From: Chitinophagales bacterium
GTDB lineage: Bacteria > Bacteroidota > Bacteroidia > Chitinophagales > Chitinophagaceae
NCBI GenBank assembly: GCA_015655125.1
Contig: JAATFP010000106.1
Span: 62,001-126,000 of the forward strand
Length of the DNA: 64,000 nt
Direction of reading: 5' to 3'
Each line of letters opens with the position of its first letter. Positions within the stretch are counted from its first letter, which is position 1. The position numbers and the translations under genes were made by a program. The notes beneath the pieces are model-generated. The model was not told the origin of the DNA, ran no database searches, and saw only the letters and a list, made by a program, of their open reading frames with translations. Shown here piece by piece: positions 43,801-53,375 of the stretch.

Positions 43801-44238
43801 AAGATCCACCCAATAGCCCATTTGCTTCGTGATCTCATCCCACTTGTCTTTATATTGCATCACCACTTCGCGGCACTTTTTGTTGTAATCTTCCACCGAG
43901 ATCTTTTTCCCGATATCTTCTTTGGTGATGCCGAGCAATTTCTCCACGCCTAGTTCGATCGGCAAGCCATGCGTATCCCAGCCGCCTTTGCGTTTTACCT
44001 GGAAGCCCTGCATGGTTTTATAACGGCAAATGAGATCTTTTAAGGTTCTGGAAATAACATGGTGAATACCGGGCATGCCATTGGCACTTGGCGGTCCTTC
44101 GAAAAATACGAAGGGCGTATTTCCTTCCCGGATATCAACACTCTTTTGAAAAGTGCCGGATTCGTTCCATTTGGCAAGGATTTCGCTGCTGATGTTGGGC
44201 AAATTGAGTTGCTGGTATTCCCTGTACTTCGATGACAT
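40846..44238 (-). CDS. ileS: Isoleucyl-tRNA synthetase
   Basis: Class I aminoacyl-tRNA synthetase charging tRNA-Ile, 1130 residues. The HIGH-type motif is PPSANGMPGIHHVISR at 49-64 (GIHH), and the KMSKR motif is DKSGNKMSKRLGN. Editing (CP1) domain features, such as AWTTTPWTLPSNLGL and VHTAPAFGADDY, are intact, as is the anticodon-binding C-terminal region. The zinc-binding C-terminal ribbon of the E. coli type is absent, as in long eukaryote-like IleRS. A TACCTTTG box is at 44274-44281. The DksA-like gene follows after three bases. Confidence 0.97.
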   Translation of the reverse strand: MSSKYREYQQLNLPNISSEILAKWNESGTFQKSVDIREGNTPFVFFEGPPSANGMPGIHHVISRTLKDLICRYKTMQGFQVKRKGGWDTHGLPIELGVEKLLGITKEDIGKKISVEDYNKKCREVVMQYKDKWDEITKQMGYWVDLEHPYVTFENNYIETLWWCLSELYKKGYLYESVSIQPYSPAAGTGLSSHELNQPGTYKDVKDTSAVAMFKAVHSDKTKFLFDAVNNEELFFMAWTTTPWTLPSNLGLTVGPNIDYVLVKTFNPYTYLPNNLVLAKNLVSKYFKSENENGDFASYKEGDKAVPWKIITGFKGKDIEGATYYQLMPSDANTLERIQEITPDAEPFKVIAGDFVTTEDGTGIVHTAPAFGADDYKVGKKNNLGILTLVDKEGKFVDGVGEFSGRFVKDYKDAADYKDVNVDISIKLKTDNRAFKVEKYEHNYPHCWRTDKPIIYYPLDAWFIKTTAVKDRMVELNKTINWKPASTGTGRFGNWLENMVDWNLSRSRFWGTPLPIWKSVGADGKFIDEKEGGEQKCIGSIEELNAEIRKAAEVLGGNTNTHYLHEGILDLHKPYVDDITLVSNGGAPMKRVPDLVDVWFDSGAMPYAQWHFPFENKETFKQNFPADFIAEGVDQTRGWFYTLHALAVLLFDSVAYKNVVSNGLVLDKSGNKMSKRLGNVVDPFATINSYGADATRWYLITNASPWDSLKFDEEGIREVQRKFFGTLYNTYQFFALYANVDKFTFAEGYIPPGERPEIDQWILSSLNTLIKSVQENFDAYEPTQAGRAIEEFVDTHLSNWYVRLCRRRFWKGEYEHDKISAYQTLYECLETISRLIAPVAPFFADWLYNNLNEVTHRFDVASVHHSYFPKADEAFINTGLEKRMQLAQDASSLILSLRKKVNIKVRQPLQKVFIPALDADMADNIRLVEDIIKAETNIKEVDILSADNDFIRKKAKANFKTLGKKLGAKMKWAAGEIEKFDNTLIEEVQKGDYVLNKEGVVNGEEPILISSEDLEVVTDEIPGFEIAGKGSLTVALDITLTPELHNEGNARELVNRIQNIRKDNGFELTDRVNVTINENAELQPSLIQFKDYICREILADTLEFIPNLATGIQIEVNDIPLILNVIKKSE

Positions 44239-44273
44239 GATATTATCTTCTTTAATTCTTTTGAATGAGTTTG

Positions 44274-44281
44274 CAAAGGTA
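44274..44281 (-). promoter_or_regulatory. -7 box of ileS
   Basis: TACCTTTG on the minus strand, 35 bases before the ileS ATG. A matching TTG is not seen at 17-23 bases. Confidence 0.4.
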
Positions 44282-44470
44282 ATAAATAATGCATTCGGGC
44301 TGGTAAATAGAACAAACGTTGAAATTCAAAGCCTATAGAAAGTGAGGTAGTAATTTTTAAAGCGGTTTGTAGTTTTGTTTCTAAAAATACTGCAGTTTTC
44401 CACAAAGAGAGTTGTTTGGCATAGTATTGGCAAATTAGTCAACGCAAACAATTCAGATTATTCTATAAAA

Positions 44471-44941
44471 ATGAAACGTATGAAAAATGCTCTTTTGATA
44501 CTGTGTGCGGGGCTTATGTTAAGCGTCTCTGCACAGGCACAAACGAAAAAGAAAAAAGTAGCTGAACCAAAATTGAGCGTACCTGAAAATATAAATGCAT
44601 CTTTTGCCAGCCAGAATGCCGGTGTGGAAAACAGCAAGTGGAGCAAAAATTATACTGGAAATTATGTTGCCAGTTTTACGAATGCTTCCAGTCTTCAGCA
44701 AAGCGCCGAGTACAATGCAAAAGGTGATTTGGTAAAAACTACCACTATATATGATATAAACGCGTTGCCGGCAAATATCACTACTGCTTTGCAACCAGGT
44801 TATGCTGATGCGAAAGTTACGGAGGCAAGCAAAGTGGAAGTTCCGGGTGTTGCTCCTTTTTACAAAGTGAAAGTGGAAGTGGGAGAAAATAAAAAACAAA
44901 AACAATTACTGATTTCTGAAGAAGGATCAGTTACAGAATAA
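44471..44941 (+). CDS. Secreted PepSY-like domain protein
   Basis: A small periplasmic or surface protein of 156 residues. A signal peptide (NALLILCAGLMLSVSAQAQ) is followed by a lysine-rich linker and one domain with FASQNAGVENSKWSKNYTGN and PANITTALQPGYADAKVTEA, then FYKVKVEVGENKKQKQLLIS, the outline of the PepSY-like (BLIP-fold) periplasmic family. Function unknown; such proteins are abundant in Bacteroidota. I start at 44471; upstream Met codons in the frame add non-signal residues. A hairpin terminator lies at 45126-45155. Confidence 0.78.
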   Translation: MKRMKNALLILCAGLMLSVSAQAQTKKKKVAEPKLSVPENINASFASQNAGVENSKWSKNYTGNYVASFTNASSLQQSAEYNAKGDLVKTTTIYDINALPANITTALQPGYADAKVTEASKVEVPGVAPFYKVKVEVGENKKQKQLLISEEGSVTE

Positions 44942-45125
44942 AGATTTTGCTGGTTTAGGGTTTTATTAGGGTAAAACGGGGGTAATCTTGCTCCCGTTAT
45001 TTTAAATTTAACAATTTCTATTCCTATACAAAAGTTCTTAGAATTGGTTCCGTTTTAAATTCAATTCCCCAGAACGAAGAAAGTGCGAGCCTCTGAAATA
45101 CATCTCACACTTCAAACACAAGCAC

Positions 45126-45155
45126 AAAAAAGCATCTTTAAAAGATGCTTTTTTT
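45126..45155. terminator. Bidirectional terminator
   Basis: AGCATCTTT and AAAGATGCT form a stem bracketed by an A-run upstream and a T-run downstream (45131-45149). It could end transcription from the PepSY-like gene (plus strand) and the di-haem gene (minus strand). Confidence 0.7.
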
Positions 45156-45185
45156 GTTAAAAGTGTTTACTGAATTTAATTGGTT

Positions 45186-45266
45186 GGGATGTCAACCCTT
45201 CGGGATATCAACCCTTCGGGATATCAACCCTTCGGGATGTCAACCCTTCTGGATGTCAACCCTTTT
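45186..45266. repeat. Five tandem 16-bp GGGATGTCAACCCTTC units
   Basis: Units start at 45186, 45202, 45218, 45234 and 45250. Units 1 and 4 read GGGATGTCAACCCTTC, units 2 and 3 GGGATATCAACCCTTC, and unit 5 TGGATGTCAACCCTTT. The array ends four bases before the stop codon of the di-haem gene (45270, minus strand). Every unit has the word that forms hairpins elsewhere in the window. Without unique spacers, it is not a CRISPR array. Confidence 0.85.
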
Positions 45267-45269
45267 CGC

Positions 45270-46658
45270 TTACAAAGATTTTATAAACTTCACCAGTGCC
45301 TTCCTATCAGAGGTACTCAATTCTTTGAATTTGTTCTTAGACGTTTCCGCTTCGCCTCCGTGCCATAAGATGGCTTCCTCAATGGTTCTTGCACGGCCAT
45401 CGTGCAGGTAAAATGGGGTGCCATTCGTCCTTTCAAACAAGCCGATGCCCCATAAGGCAGGCGTCTTCCATTCGCTGCCTGTAGCCAGAAAATCCGGGCG
45501 GTTATCAGCAAGGCCGGCCCCCATGTCGTGCAACAAAAGATCGGTATACGGATGGATCCGCTGATTGCTCAGCTGAGGAAATGTGACATCCACACCCGTT
45601 TGTACCGTTGGCAAATGGCAACTGCTGCAATTGATCTGTTTGAATATCTGTTCGCCCGAAATATTTACGGGGTCAAGCACATTGCGGCGCGCCGGCACAG
45701 CCAGGCTCTTGATATAAAAAGCCACACCATTCAATACACTATCCTGTAACTCGGTATCGTCGTTCCTGTTGTCATACTGTGGCTGTCCAAAACTGCTTTC
45801 GGTAGGGAAGAGATAATTAGTAACACCCATGTCCTGGCTGTAAGCCGCAGCAACCTGCGTAAGTATTGTTGCTGTGTTTGCTTTCATTCCAAAGCGACCG
45901 ATCATTGTTTTATTCAAATACGCATCCCATACGTAATTTGCCTTGCCGCTGATACCATCGCCGTCGCTGTCGGTTTCATCCGCGTGCGAAAGGATCGTTG
46001 TTTCAGAAATGTTTTGCAAAAGACCAAGGCCGAAAAACGGCGGGGCCATGCGCGGACTAAAAAGATACGTGCCGGGCAAAGGCGTGTAAGGATTATTGAT
46101 CGTGTAAGCAGGAACCCGTAGCGTAACTATTTCGCCATCGGGAAAAGTAATTATCTGGTTGCTGTAACTGATCGCAACTTTTGCTTCCGGCGTTACGCCG
46201 AAAGTGGCGAGGTCCTGCAATTGCAAACCAAATCCCGGAACCGGTAACGGCCCTCCATGTGCATCTGTGCCAAGAATGCTTAGTCTGAACAGCATAGATG
46301 AATTAACGAACCCGCTTGTTGGACTACCTTTTCCGTCATTGTGATGACAACTGATGCAGCTTACATTGCTAAAAACCGGCCCGAGACCGCTGTTTACAGG
46401 TGCAGGTGCGGTTACGAATGTTTGTTCAACGGAACGGTCACCTACTTCATGCGCATGAATATCGGCCTCATTCATGCCGTCGATTTCATGACCAAATGCC
46501 CGTGAAGTTTCATCGAATACCGTTGCGAGACCGCCGGATAAACGCGGGTCATATTGGGTTTCGTCAAATTGATCTGCCTTGCGGCACATCATTAGAAATA
46601 CCGGAAGGCACAGCAATGCTGTTACTATGTAAACTTTCCGAATTTTTATTTTAGTCAT
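45270..46658 (-). CDS. Di-haem c-type cytochrome lipoprotein (DUF1111)
   Basis: Secreted cytochrome of the DUF1111 (di-haem thiol oxidoreductase) family, 462 residues. Two haem c motifs: CISCH at 101-105 and CSSCH at 344-348, in the order typical of the family, with partners such as the distal Met/His not identified. A lipoprotein signal ends at Cys25 (PVFLMMC), so it is anchored in the membrane. I start at 46658 because upstream residues MFRMAMFVHT derive from an intergenic hairpin. Last gene of a four-gene unit porin-Rieske-imelysin-cytochrome; imelysin/DUF1111 pairs recur in other bacteria. Probable role: iron or haem-linked redox at the cell envelope. Confidence 0.87.
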   Translation of the reverse strand: MTKIKIRKVYIVTALLCLPVFLMMCRKADQFDETQYDPRLSGGLATVFDETSRAFGHEIDGMNEADIHAHEVGDRSVEQTFVTAPAPVNSGLGPVFSNVSCISCHHNDGKGSPTSGFVNSSMLFRLSILGTDAHGGPLPVPGFGLQLQDLATFGVTPEAKVAISYSNQIITFPDGEIVTLRVPAYTINNPYTPLPGTYLFSPRMAPPFFGLGLLQNISETTILSHADETDSDGDGISGKANYVWDAYLNKTMIGRFGMKANTATILTQVAAAYSQDMGVTNYLFPTESSFGQPQYDNRNDDTELQDSVLNGVAFYIKSLAVPARRNVLDPVNISGEQIFKQINCSSCHLPTVQTGVDVTFPQLSNQRIHPYTDLLLHDMGAGLADNRPDFLATGSEWKTPALWGIGLFERTNGTPFYLHDGRARTIEEAILWHGGEAETSKNKFKELSTSDRKALVKFIKSL

Positions 46659-46670
46659 TGTATGTACGAA

Positions 46671-46709
46671 CATTGCCATCCGAAACATGATCTGCTCCGG
46701 ATGGCAATG
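46671..46709. repeat. 12-bp perfect hairpin within the operon
   Basis: CATTGCCATCCG (46671-46682) and CGGATGGCAATG (46698-46709) form a perfect 12-bp stem with a 15-base loop, between the imelysin gene and the di-haem gene, and 12 bases before the latter's ATG. No T-run follows, so a terminator is unlikely; RNA processing or translation control is possible. Confidence 0.75.
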
Positions 46710-46732
46710 TAAATTTTTTTGTTGATCAGAGC

Positions 46733-47827
46733 TTAGTCAGTTACCTGAGCGATGATGAACGGTTTCAATTTAGTGTCAAGCGTGTTTGCGAGATCATTTA
46801 TTGCGGTCATTGTAGCAAGACATTGCGAACGTTGGCTCACAATAGCCTGCTCGTAAGGAACCGTGATGTTGCTGAAGGAATTGATAGCTGCATCAAACTT
46901 TTGCTCGATCTCTGAATTCAATGCGCTGTTTCTTGCTTTAACAAGATCCTGCAAGCCTGTGCCATCGTCATTGAATTTTCCCTGATAAGAGTTGTACGCA
47001 CCGATGATGTTGTTTTTAAAATCGATGGCAGAATTTCCGCTGAATGGAGATTCTACAAGCTGCGCACCTTCCGTTGGATTAGTGAGTGCCGCATCATATG
47101 GTTCCTTCATTTTACCATCGCCCACTTCACCACAGATACCTGAAAGTCCTTCATAGATAGCAAGGAACGCATCCTGTTTTTTTTCAAAAACAGTACTGCC
47201 TGTACCGGCTTTTAAAAACTTGTCAGCGTAATTCAACCCGCTTGGTGCCCAATCGTTGTACAAGGCATCTGCCTGAGATTTCAAGTGTAAAGAAAGTCCG
47301 GTCAGGTACTCTTTTTGGCGCGTCGTAAACTCGGCTGCTGTTTTGATGCCGGTCTGACCCCACAACATATATTCGATCGGGTGATAACCTTTCAGTGAAC
47401 GGTCATTTAGCGCCTCAATGTCAGCTACGGTGCCTAATGGCTGGGCTGTTGCGAGCAACGCATCCATATCGTTGAAATTTACCGGCCATGTATCGGTGTC
47501 AGGATCGTATTCGCCATCTTCAACCGGTCCAAAAAGAAAACCTTCCGTTCTTTCCCACGTGGTACGCAAATCTTTCCAGGCATTTTTTGCAGTGGTAAGA
47601 TTTGCATCAGTTGTACTTGCATTCAGTGCGACAACTGCGTTATTCAAGGCAGTTGCTTTTGTTTGCAATTCTGCGTATCCCGGAAGCGCCACTTTGCTTA
47701 CAAAGTCGGTAATGGCACCGGTTTTAGCTGTTTCAAACTCAACATTCGGGGTAGTGTTGTCATCGTCTTTGGAACAACTCGCAAAAACGGTTGCTGCCAT
47801 CAGGGCAGGAAGCAATAATTTTTTCAT
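46733..47827 (-). CDS. Imelysin family lipoprotein
   Basis: Imelysin (peptidase M75/ICMP) domain protein, 364 residues, iron-regulated or iron-uptake-related in several bacteria. The lipobox is FASC at Cys18. The core GxHxxE motif, GYHPIEYML, spans 147-155 (His149, Glu152) and is required for metal binding in the family. WERTEGFLFGPVEDGEYDPD and TDTWPVNFND are also typical of the family. It follows the Rieske gene by 15 bases and precedes the di-haem gene by about 75. Confidence 0.93.
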   Translation of the reverse strand: MKKLLLPALMAATVFASCSKDDDNTTPNVEFETAKTGAITDFVSKVALPGYAELQTKATALNNAVVALNASTTDANLTTAKNAWKDLRTTWERTEGFLFGPVEDGEYDPDTDTWPVNFNDMDALLATAQPLGTVADIEALNDRSLKGYHPIEYMLWGQTGIKTAAEFTTRQKEYLTGLSLHLKSQADALYNDWAPSGLNYADKFLKAGTGSTVFEKKQDAFLAIYEGLSGICGEVGDGKMKEPYDAALTNPTEGAQLVESPFSGNSAIDFKNNIIGAYNSYQGKFNDDGTGLQDLVKARNSALNSEIEQKFDAAINSFSNITVPYEQAIVSQRSQCLATMTAINDLANTLDTKLKPFIIAQVTD

Positions 47828-47842
47828 AAAAGTTATTTTTTT

Positions 47843-48274
47843 TTACAGGTATATTAATAAATGATCATTGAGTGTTTCTGTTTTCAATTGCCGGAGATTT
47901 CGCTCTGCGGGTCCTTTTGTTACGACTCCGTCTTTTGAAAATTTACTGCCATGCAAAGAACATGTGTAACCATTTCCGGTAGGTGTTAATTGGTTATCGT
48001 AGTGTGTGCATTTCAGGAGCAAAGCCTTGTAAGTATTCTCCGCTTTTTCAACTGAAATTTCGTATTCATATTTCGCCGGGGAAATGACCACCAACGGTTG
48101 TTTTTCAAACAATGTGAACGGCACTTCTACCTGGTTATTCACCACAGCCGGACTATAGGCCAACTGCCTGGCAACAGCCGGGCTACACGATGACAAACTA
48201 TCCGCTACCGCTAATGCGCCGGCACCCATCAGGCAAGCTCTGCAAGCCGTTTTTAAGAATGATCTGCGTTCCAT
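47843..48274 (-). CDS. Tat-exported Rieske [2Fe-2S] lipoprotein
   Basis: A 143-residue Rieske protein. The N-terminus MERRSFLKTAC has the twin-arginine motif, and the hydrophobic stretch ends at the lipobox SLSSC (Cys30). The cluster ligands are Cys89 and His91 in KCTHYD, and Cys105 and His108 in CSLHG, the standard spacing. Export with an assembled cluster would fit Tat. The start at 48274 is used because the frame extended to 48304 would run into the porin gene. It lies ten bases after the porin stop. Predicted electron carrier in the periplasm, with no obvious cytochrome b partner. Confidence 0.9.
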   Translation of the reverse strand: MERRSFLKTACRACLMGAGALAVADSLSSCSPAVARQLAYSPAVVNNQVEVPFTLFEKQPLVVISPAKYEYEISVEKAENTYKALLLKCTHYDNQLTPTGNGYTCSLHGSKFSKDGVVTKGPAERNLRQLKTETLNDHLLIYL

Positions 48275-48284
48275 GGTTTCGTTT

Positions 48285-49520
48285 TTAAAAAGAATAACCG
48301 ACACCTATATTCAAGAACTGGTTGTTTTGACGATAGGGCAACCTCACCGGACTTGGATTGATGACCAGTGCCGGATTTTCTGCGCCAGTGTGCAATAATC
48401 TCACATCTGCTTTTATCACCACATTTCTGATAGGCAGGTATGAAAATCCAATAATAAGATGCTCTTGTTTTTCTGTTCCGTCGTAGATGCCGTTGGCCGG
48501 AATTTTTGAATTCAGGTCCAGCATTTCCAGTCTGCTGAAAAGATTCAATTGCTGCTCTTTCATTTTTTCACTGTGCTCAAAGAGGTTGTATGAAACTTCT
48601 GCATACGCGCCATACATGGCGGTGGCGGTGTTATTTGCGTAAGTTTTATTAATATCGGAAGCATCCGGGAAAGAGATGTAGGCGCCCATTACCTTGGCGC
48701 TGATGCCATTTTTTGCCCATTGAATATTTGCTTCACCGAGGTATATCGGCAGGGCAAAAAATCCGGACTCAATATTCAGGCTGTCGCTTGCTCTTTTATT
48801 CAAACCGTTGGTTCCACCTGCATAACCGGACACCTGGAAGGTAAAATCTTTATAATAGTATTGAATCGCGCCGGTGATGGCCAGTGCGTTGGCATTGGCG
48901 TCGCTGCCCTCAAAACGCCCTTCGCGAATGCCCGTTCCGTGTACGAATGCGGAAGAATTCAATCCGTTGAAGAGGGCAATGCTGTAGTTGAGCGGAAGTT
49001 TTTTGGAGCGCCCGTAAAATCCCACGCCCAATTCGCGCCAGGTAGAAGGGATGATTACCTGTTCAACGATAGGCCTTTCTACGCCGTTGAAATTTACAGG
49101 CAAATGACTTTCATTGATCAGCCCGATGCGTGGCAGGAAAAGCCCTGCGGTAATATATTGATGCGAATTAAGATTGAATTTAAGATAAGCCTGTTCCATT
49201 GAGATCTCGCCATTGCCGCTGCCGGTAACTTTTGCATTCTCGATTTCCATTTCCGAGAAGAAGGCAATTTTTGAATTAAACTGGTGCCCTACAAAAAGCA
49301 CTACGCGTTCAAGATTGATAGATGACCGTTTGTCAACAAAATTGCGTTGATAGAAGGCGCTTCCGTAACCAGAAATAACTGTTTTTGAACTGTGGGCTCC
49401 GGCATTGAGCGAATCTTCATTGGTGAGCAACAACTGCTGTGCGGGCGTACGAACCTGTGCTTTTGAAACAAGGAAAAACAAACTGAAGATTACCGAAAGG
49501 GCCGAAGCAGTATTTTTCAT
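48285..49520 (-). CDS. Outer-membrane porin-like beta-barrel protein
   Basis: A 411-residue secreted protein with a signal peptide (VIFSLFFLVSKAQ) and a body of alternating strands: VISGYGSAFYQRNFV, VLFVGHQFNSKIAFFSEMEI, AYLKFNLNSHQYITAGLFLPRIG, and a closing NQFLNIGVGYSF. It resembles phosphate-selective porin or other 16-strand barrels; identity at family level is uncertain. First gene of the Rieske-imelysin-cytochrome unit. A near-consensus -7 box (GACATTTG, one mismatch) lies five bases before the start. Passage of iron complexes is a guess from context. Confidence 0.77.
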   Translation of the reverse strand: MKNTASALSVIFSLFFLVSKAQVRTPAQQLLLTNEDSLNAGAHSSKTVISGYGSAFYQRNFVDKRSSINLERVVLFVGHQFNSKIAFFSEMEIENAKVTGSGNGEISMEQAYLKFNLNSHQYITAGLFLPRIGLINESHLPVNFNGVERPIVEQVIIPSTWRELGVGFYGRSKKLPLNYSIALFNGLNSSAFVHGTGIREGRFEGSDANANALAITGAIQYYYKDFTFQVSGYAGGTNGLNKRASDSLNIESGFFALPIYLGEANIQWAKNGISAKVMGAYISFPDASDINKTYANNTATAMYGAYAEVSYNLFEHSEKMKEQQLNLFSRLEMLDLNSKIPANGIYDGTEKQEHLIIGFSYLPIRNVVIKADVRLLHTGAENPALVINPSPVRLPYRQNNQFLNIGVGYSF

Positions 49521-49647
49521 GGCGCAAATGTCAGGGAAGGGCGGCTCCGTCGTTTTCGTTATCGGGAAAAAGAAATGGATATGCGGAAAAATGCGCGTGG
49601 ATTGTCAGAGCAGTGTAAAAATGAGATAAAAACGATACGGAATGATG

Positions 49648-49696
49648 TTTTTCTTCCGGGTTGTCAACCCTGTGGGTTGACAACCCGGAAGAAAAA
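49648..49696. repeat. Perfect 23-bp palindrome of the GGGTTGACAACCC family
   Basis: Left arm at 49648-49670 (TTTTTCTTCCGGGTTGTCAACCC with its right arm at 49674-49696) and a TGT loop give a perfect 23-bp stem. The arms end in A/T runs, so it may be a bidirectional terminator. It lies between the AraC-type regulator gene and the porin gene. Confidence 0.85.
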
Positions 49697-49716
49697 CAAA
49701 TGCTGACAGCACCACC

Positions 49717-50658
49717 CTAGTGGATCAGCAACTCACAAGGCTTGATACCTGTATGCTTTTTAAATGCTGTACTGAAATGAGAGATGTAAGAATACCCCAA
49801 CAGCAAAGACACTTCCGTTACGCTCAACCCCTTATCATACAACAGATATTTTGCGTGTTCCATGCGTTGACTCTGGTAAAAATCGAAAATTGTAGTTCCG
49901 AAAATTTCCTTGAACCCCTTCTTCAGATAGCATTCGTTGATTGCCACCTTCCTGCTGAGAGCCTTGATGGTAATGGGTTCGCCGATATGTTGCAGTAATA
50001 TTTCCCTTGCCTTGATGATCTTTTCCCTGTCGGCTTCATTTGCCAGGAACTTACAGGTGAAAGTACTTTCAATCTTTTCGCCCAACATACAATCCATGCT
50101 GTAAAGCAACAGGATCTGCGTTTGTGCATTCACGAAAATATTGGCTAAAGTATCTGTATAATTATGATTAAGTAAAGCTTCTATCGCCATCCGGGTTTTA
50201 CCGCACAAGGGCAACATCTTGCTGAATGAACTGGTATGTTTGAAAGCCAGCACATTGTCTGTAAGGCTCGATGGAGAATGGTTTGCTTTCGCAAACTGGT
50301 TGAGGTAGTTGGCCGAAAAACTAAAACTCAAAACATCCACGCTATCAACTTTTTCTATGCACGTCTTGCTTTTGTTCAGTTTGCAATAATCGCATTCAGT
50401 GGCTTTTTCGCGGCAATACACATTTCCGCTAACGCAAAAGCGAAGTTCCAGATAGTTTTGCTCCGGAGCATTTTTGACATAATGATACACCAAAACACCG
50501 GTATCCTCGATGGCCCATTGCGGCTGTTTCTTATATCGGGTAATTCCATAACGGACAGACCCGGGTACATTGCGGACGATCTCCTGAAGGGTTTCTACTT
50601 CTTCATGCATGAACGGCTGCTTGTGTGCCAACGATAATATGCTGAGTGGTTGATACAT
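49717..50658 (-). CDS. AraC-family regulator with N-terminal cysteine cluster
   Basis: A 313-residue transcription factor. The C-terminal AraC double helix-turn-helix is clear: IKALSRKVAINECYLKKGFK, GTTIFDFYQSQRMEHAKYLL and VTEVSLLLGYSYISHFSTAF. The N-terminal sensor part holds five cysteines between 75 and 100: C75, C82, C89, C92 and C100, in the pattern C-x6-C-x6-C-x2-C-x7-C (stretch around ECDYCKLNKSKTC). This suggests an Fe-S cluster, zinc or a redox sensor. Promoter TTG-N19-TATATTTG at 50674-50703 supports the start at 50658 over an upstream frame end. Encoded on the same strand just before the porin unit, and divergent from gyrB. Confidence 0.88.
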   Translation of the reverse strand: MYQPLSILSLAHKQPFMHEEVETLQEIVRNVPGSVRYGITRYKKQPQWAIEDTGVLVYHYVKNAPEQNYLELRFCVSGNVYCREKATECDYCKLNKSKTCIEKVDSVDVLSFSFSANYLNQFAKANHSPSSLTDNVLAFKHTSSFSKMLPLCGKTRMAIEALLNHNYTDTLANIFVNAQTQILLLYSMDCMLGEKIESTFTCKFLANEADREKIIKAREILLQHIGEPITIKALSRKVAINECYLKKGFKEIFGTTIFDFYQSQRMEHAKYLLYDKGLSVTEVSLLLGYSYISHFSTAFKKHTGIKPCELLIH

Positions 50659-50673
50659 TGAAAAATTTCGATG

Positions 50674-50703
50674 CAAATATACAACATACATTTGAATAAT
50701 CAA
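50674..50703 (-). promoter_or_regulatory. Promoter of the AraC-type regulator gene
   Basis: TTG (50701-50703), a 19-base spacer and TATATTTG (50674-50681) on the minus strand: an exact consensus promoter. The box ends 15 bases before the ATG at 50658, which decides the start codon of the gene. Confidence 0.75.
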
Positions 50704-53033
<2,330 letters not shown>

Positions 53034-53151
53034 TATTTTATTTTAATACTTTGCTGTTTTCCACCTAATTTTGGCGATACCAATAATTTTAGTAGCTTGT
53101 ACGTGAAAACGGTTCGCTGACCCATATTTATAAACAATAAATTCTATTAAA

Positions 53152-53352
53152 ATGAGTAACATGTTAACAGCTTATTGCATGAAAACAAAGGAAAAGAATG
53201 TTCCAATGCAGGATGCGGTAATTACTAAAACATCCCGTGGTGGCTATATGGCACAAGGGCATGATGGCAAAGGAAATAAAATGACAACTATGCTTGCTGA
53301 AGCTAAAGCTTTGCAGGCCGTAAAAGACGGTGTAGCAAAAAAAAGCTGGTAG
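53152..53352 (+). CDS. Small DUF5679-like protein lacking zinc cysteines
   Basis: A 66-residue protein whose layout, AYCMKTKEKNVPMQDAVITK then RGGYMAQGHDGKGNKM, resembles the short DUF5679-type treble ribbon (typically YC-x2-C...GxCPxCG). Here only one cysteine remains (Cys9), so metal binding is lost. The body ends in a helix-forming LAEAKALQAVKDGVAKKSW. It is isolated between gyrB and the PKD gene, with its own terminator at 53376-53400, so it is a real short transcript unit. A TAATTTTG box at 53066-53073 could be its promoter. Function unknown. Confidence 0.65.
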   Translation: MSNMLTAYCMKTKEKNVPMQDAVITKTSRGGYMAQGHDGKGNKMTTMLAEAKALQAVKDGVAKKSW

Positions 53353-53375
53353 ATTAGTTATAAAGTTTTTTAAGG

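Noticed and set aside
45186-45266. CRISPR array
   Set aside because: Units are 16 bp and directly abutting with no spacers. No cas genes are present.
45145-45411. 88-codon plus-strand frame with repeated Gln-Pro-Phe units
   Set aside because: It is the 16-bp repeat array read as protein. It overlaps the di-haem gene antisense and lacks a plausible product.
46659-46688. Upstream start for the di-haem protein
   Set aside because: The residues come from one arm of a 12-bp hairpin. The lipoprotein signal starts at MTKIKIRK (46658).
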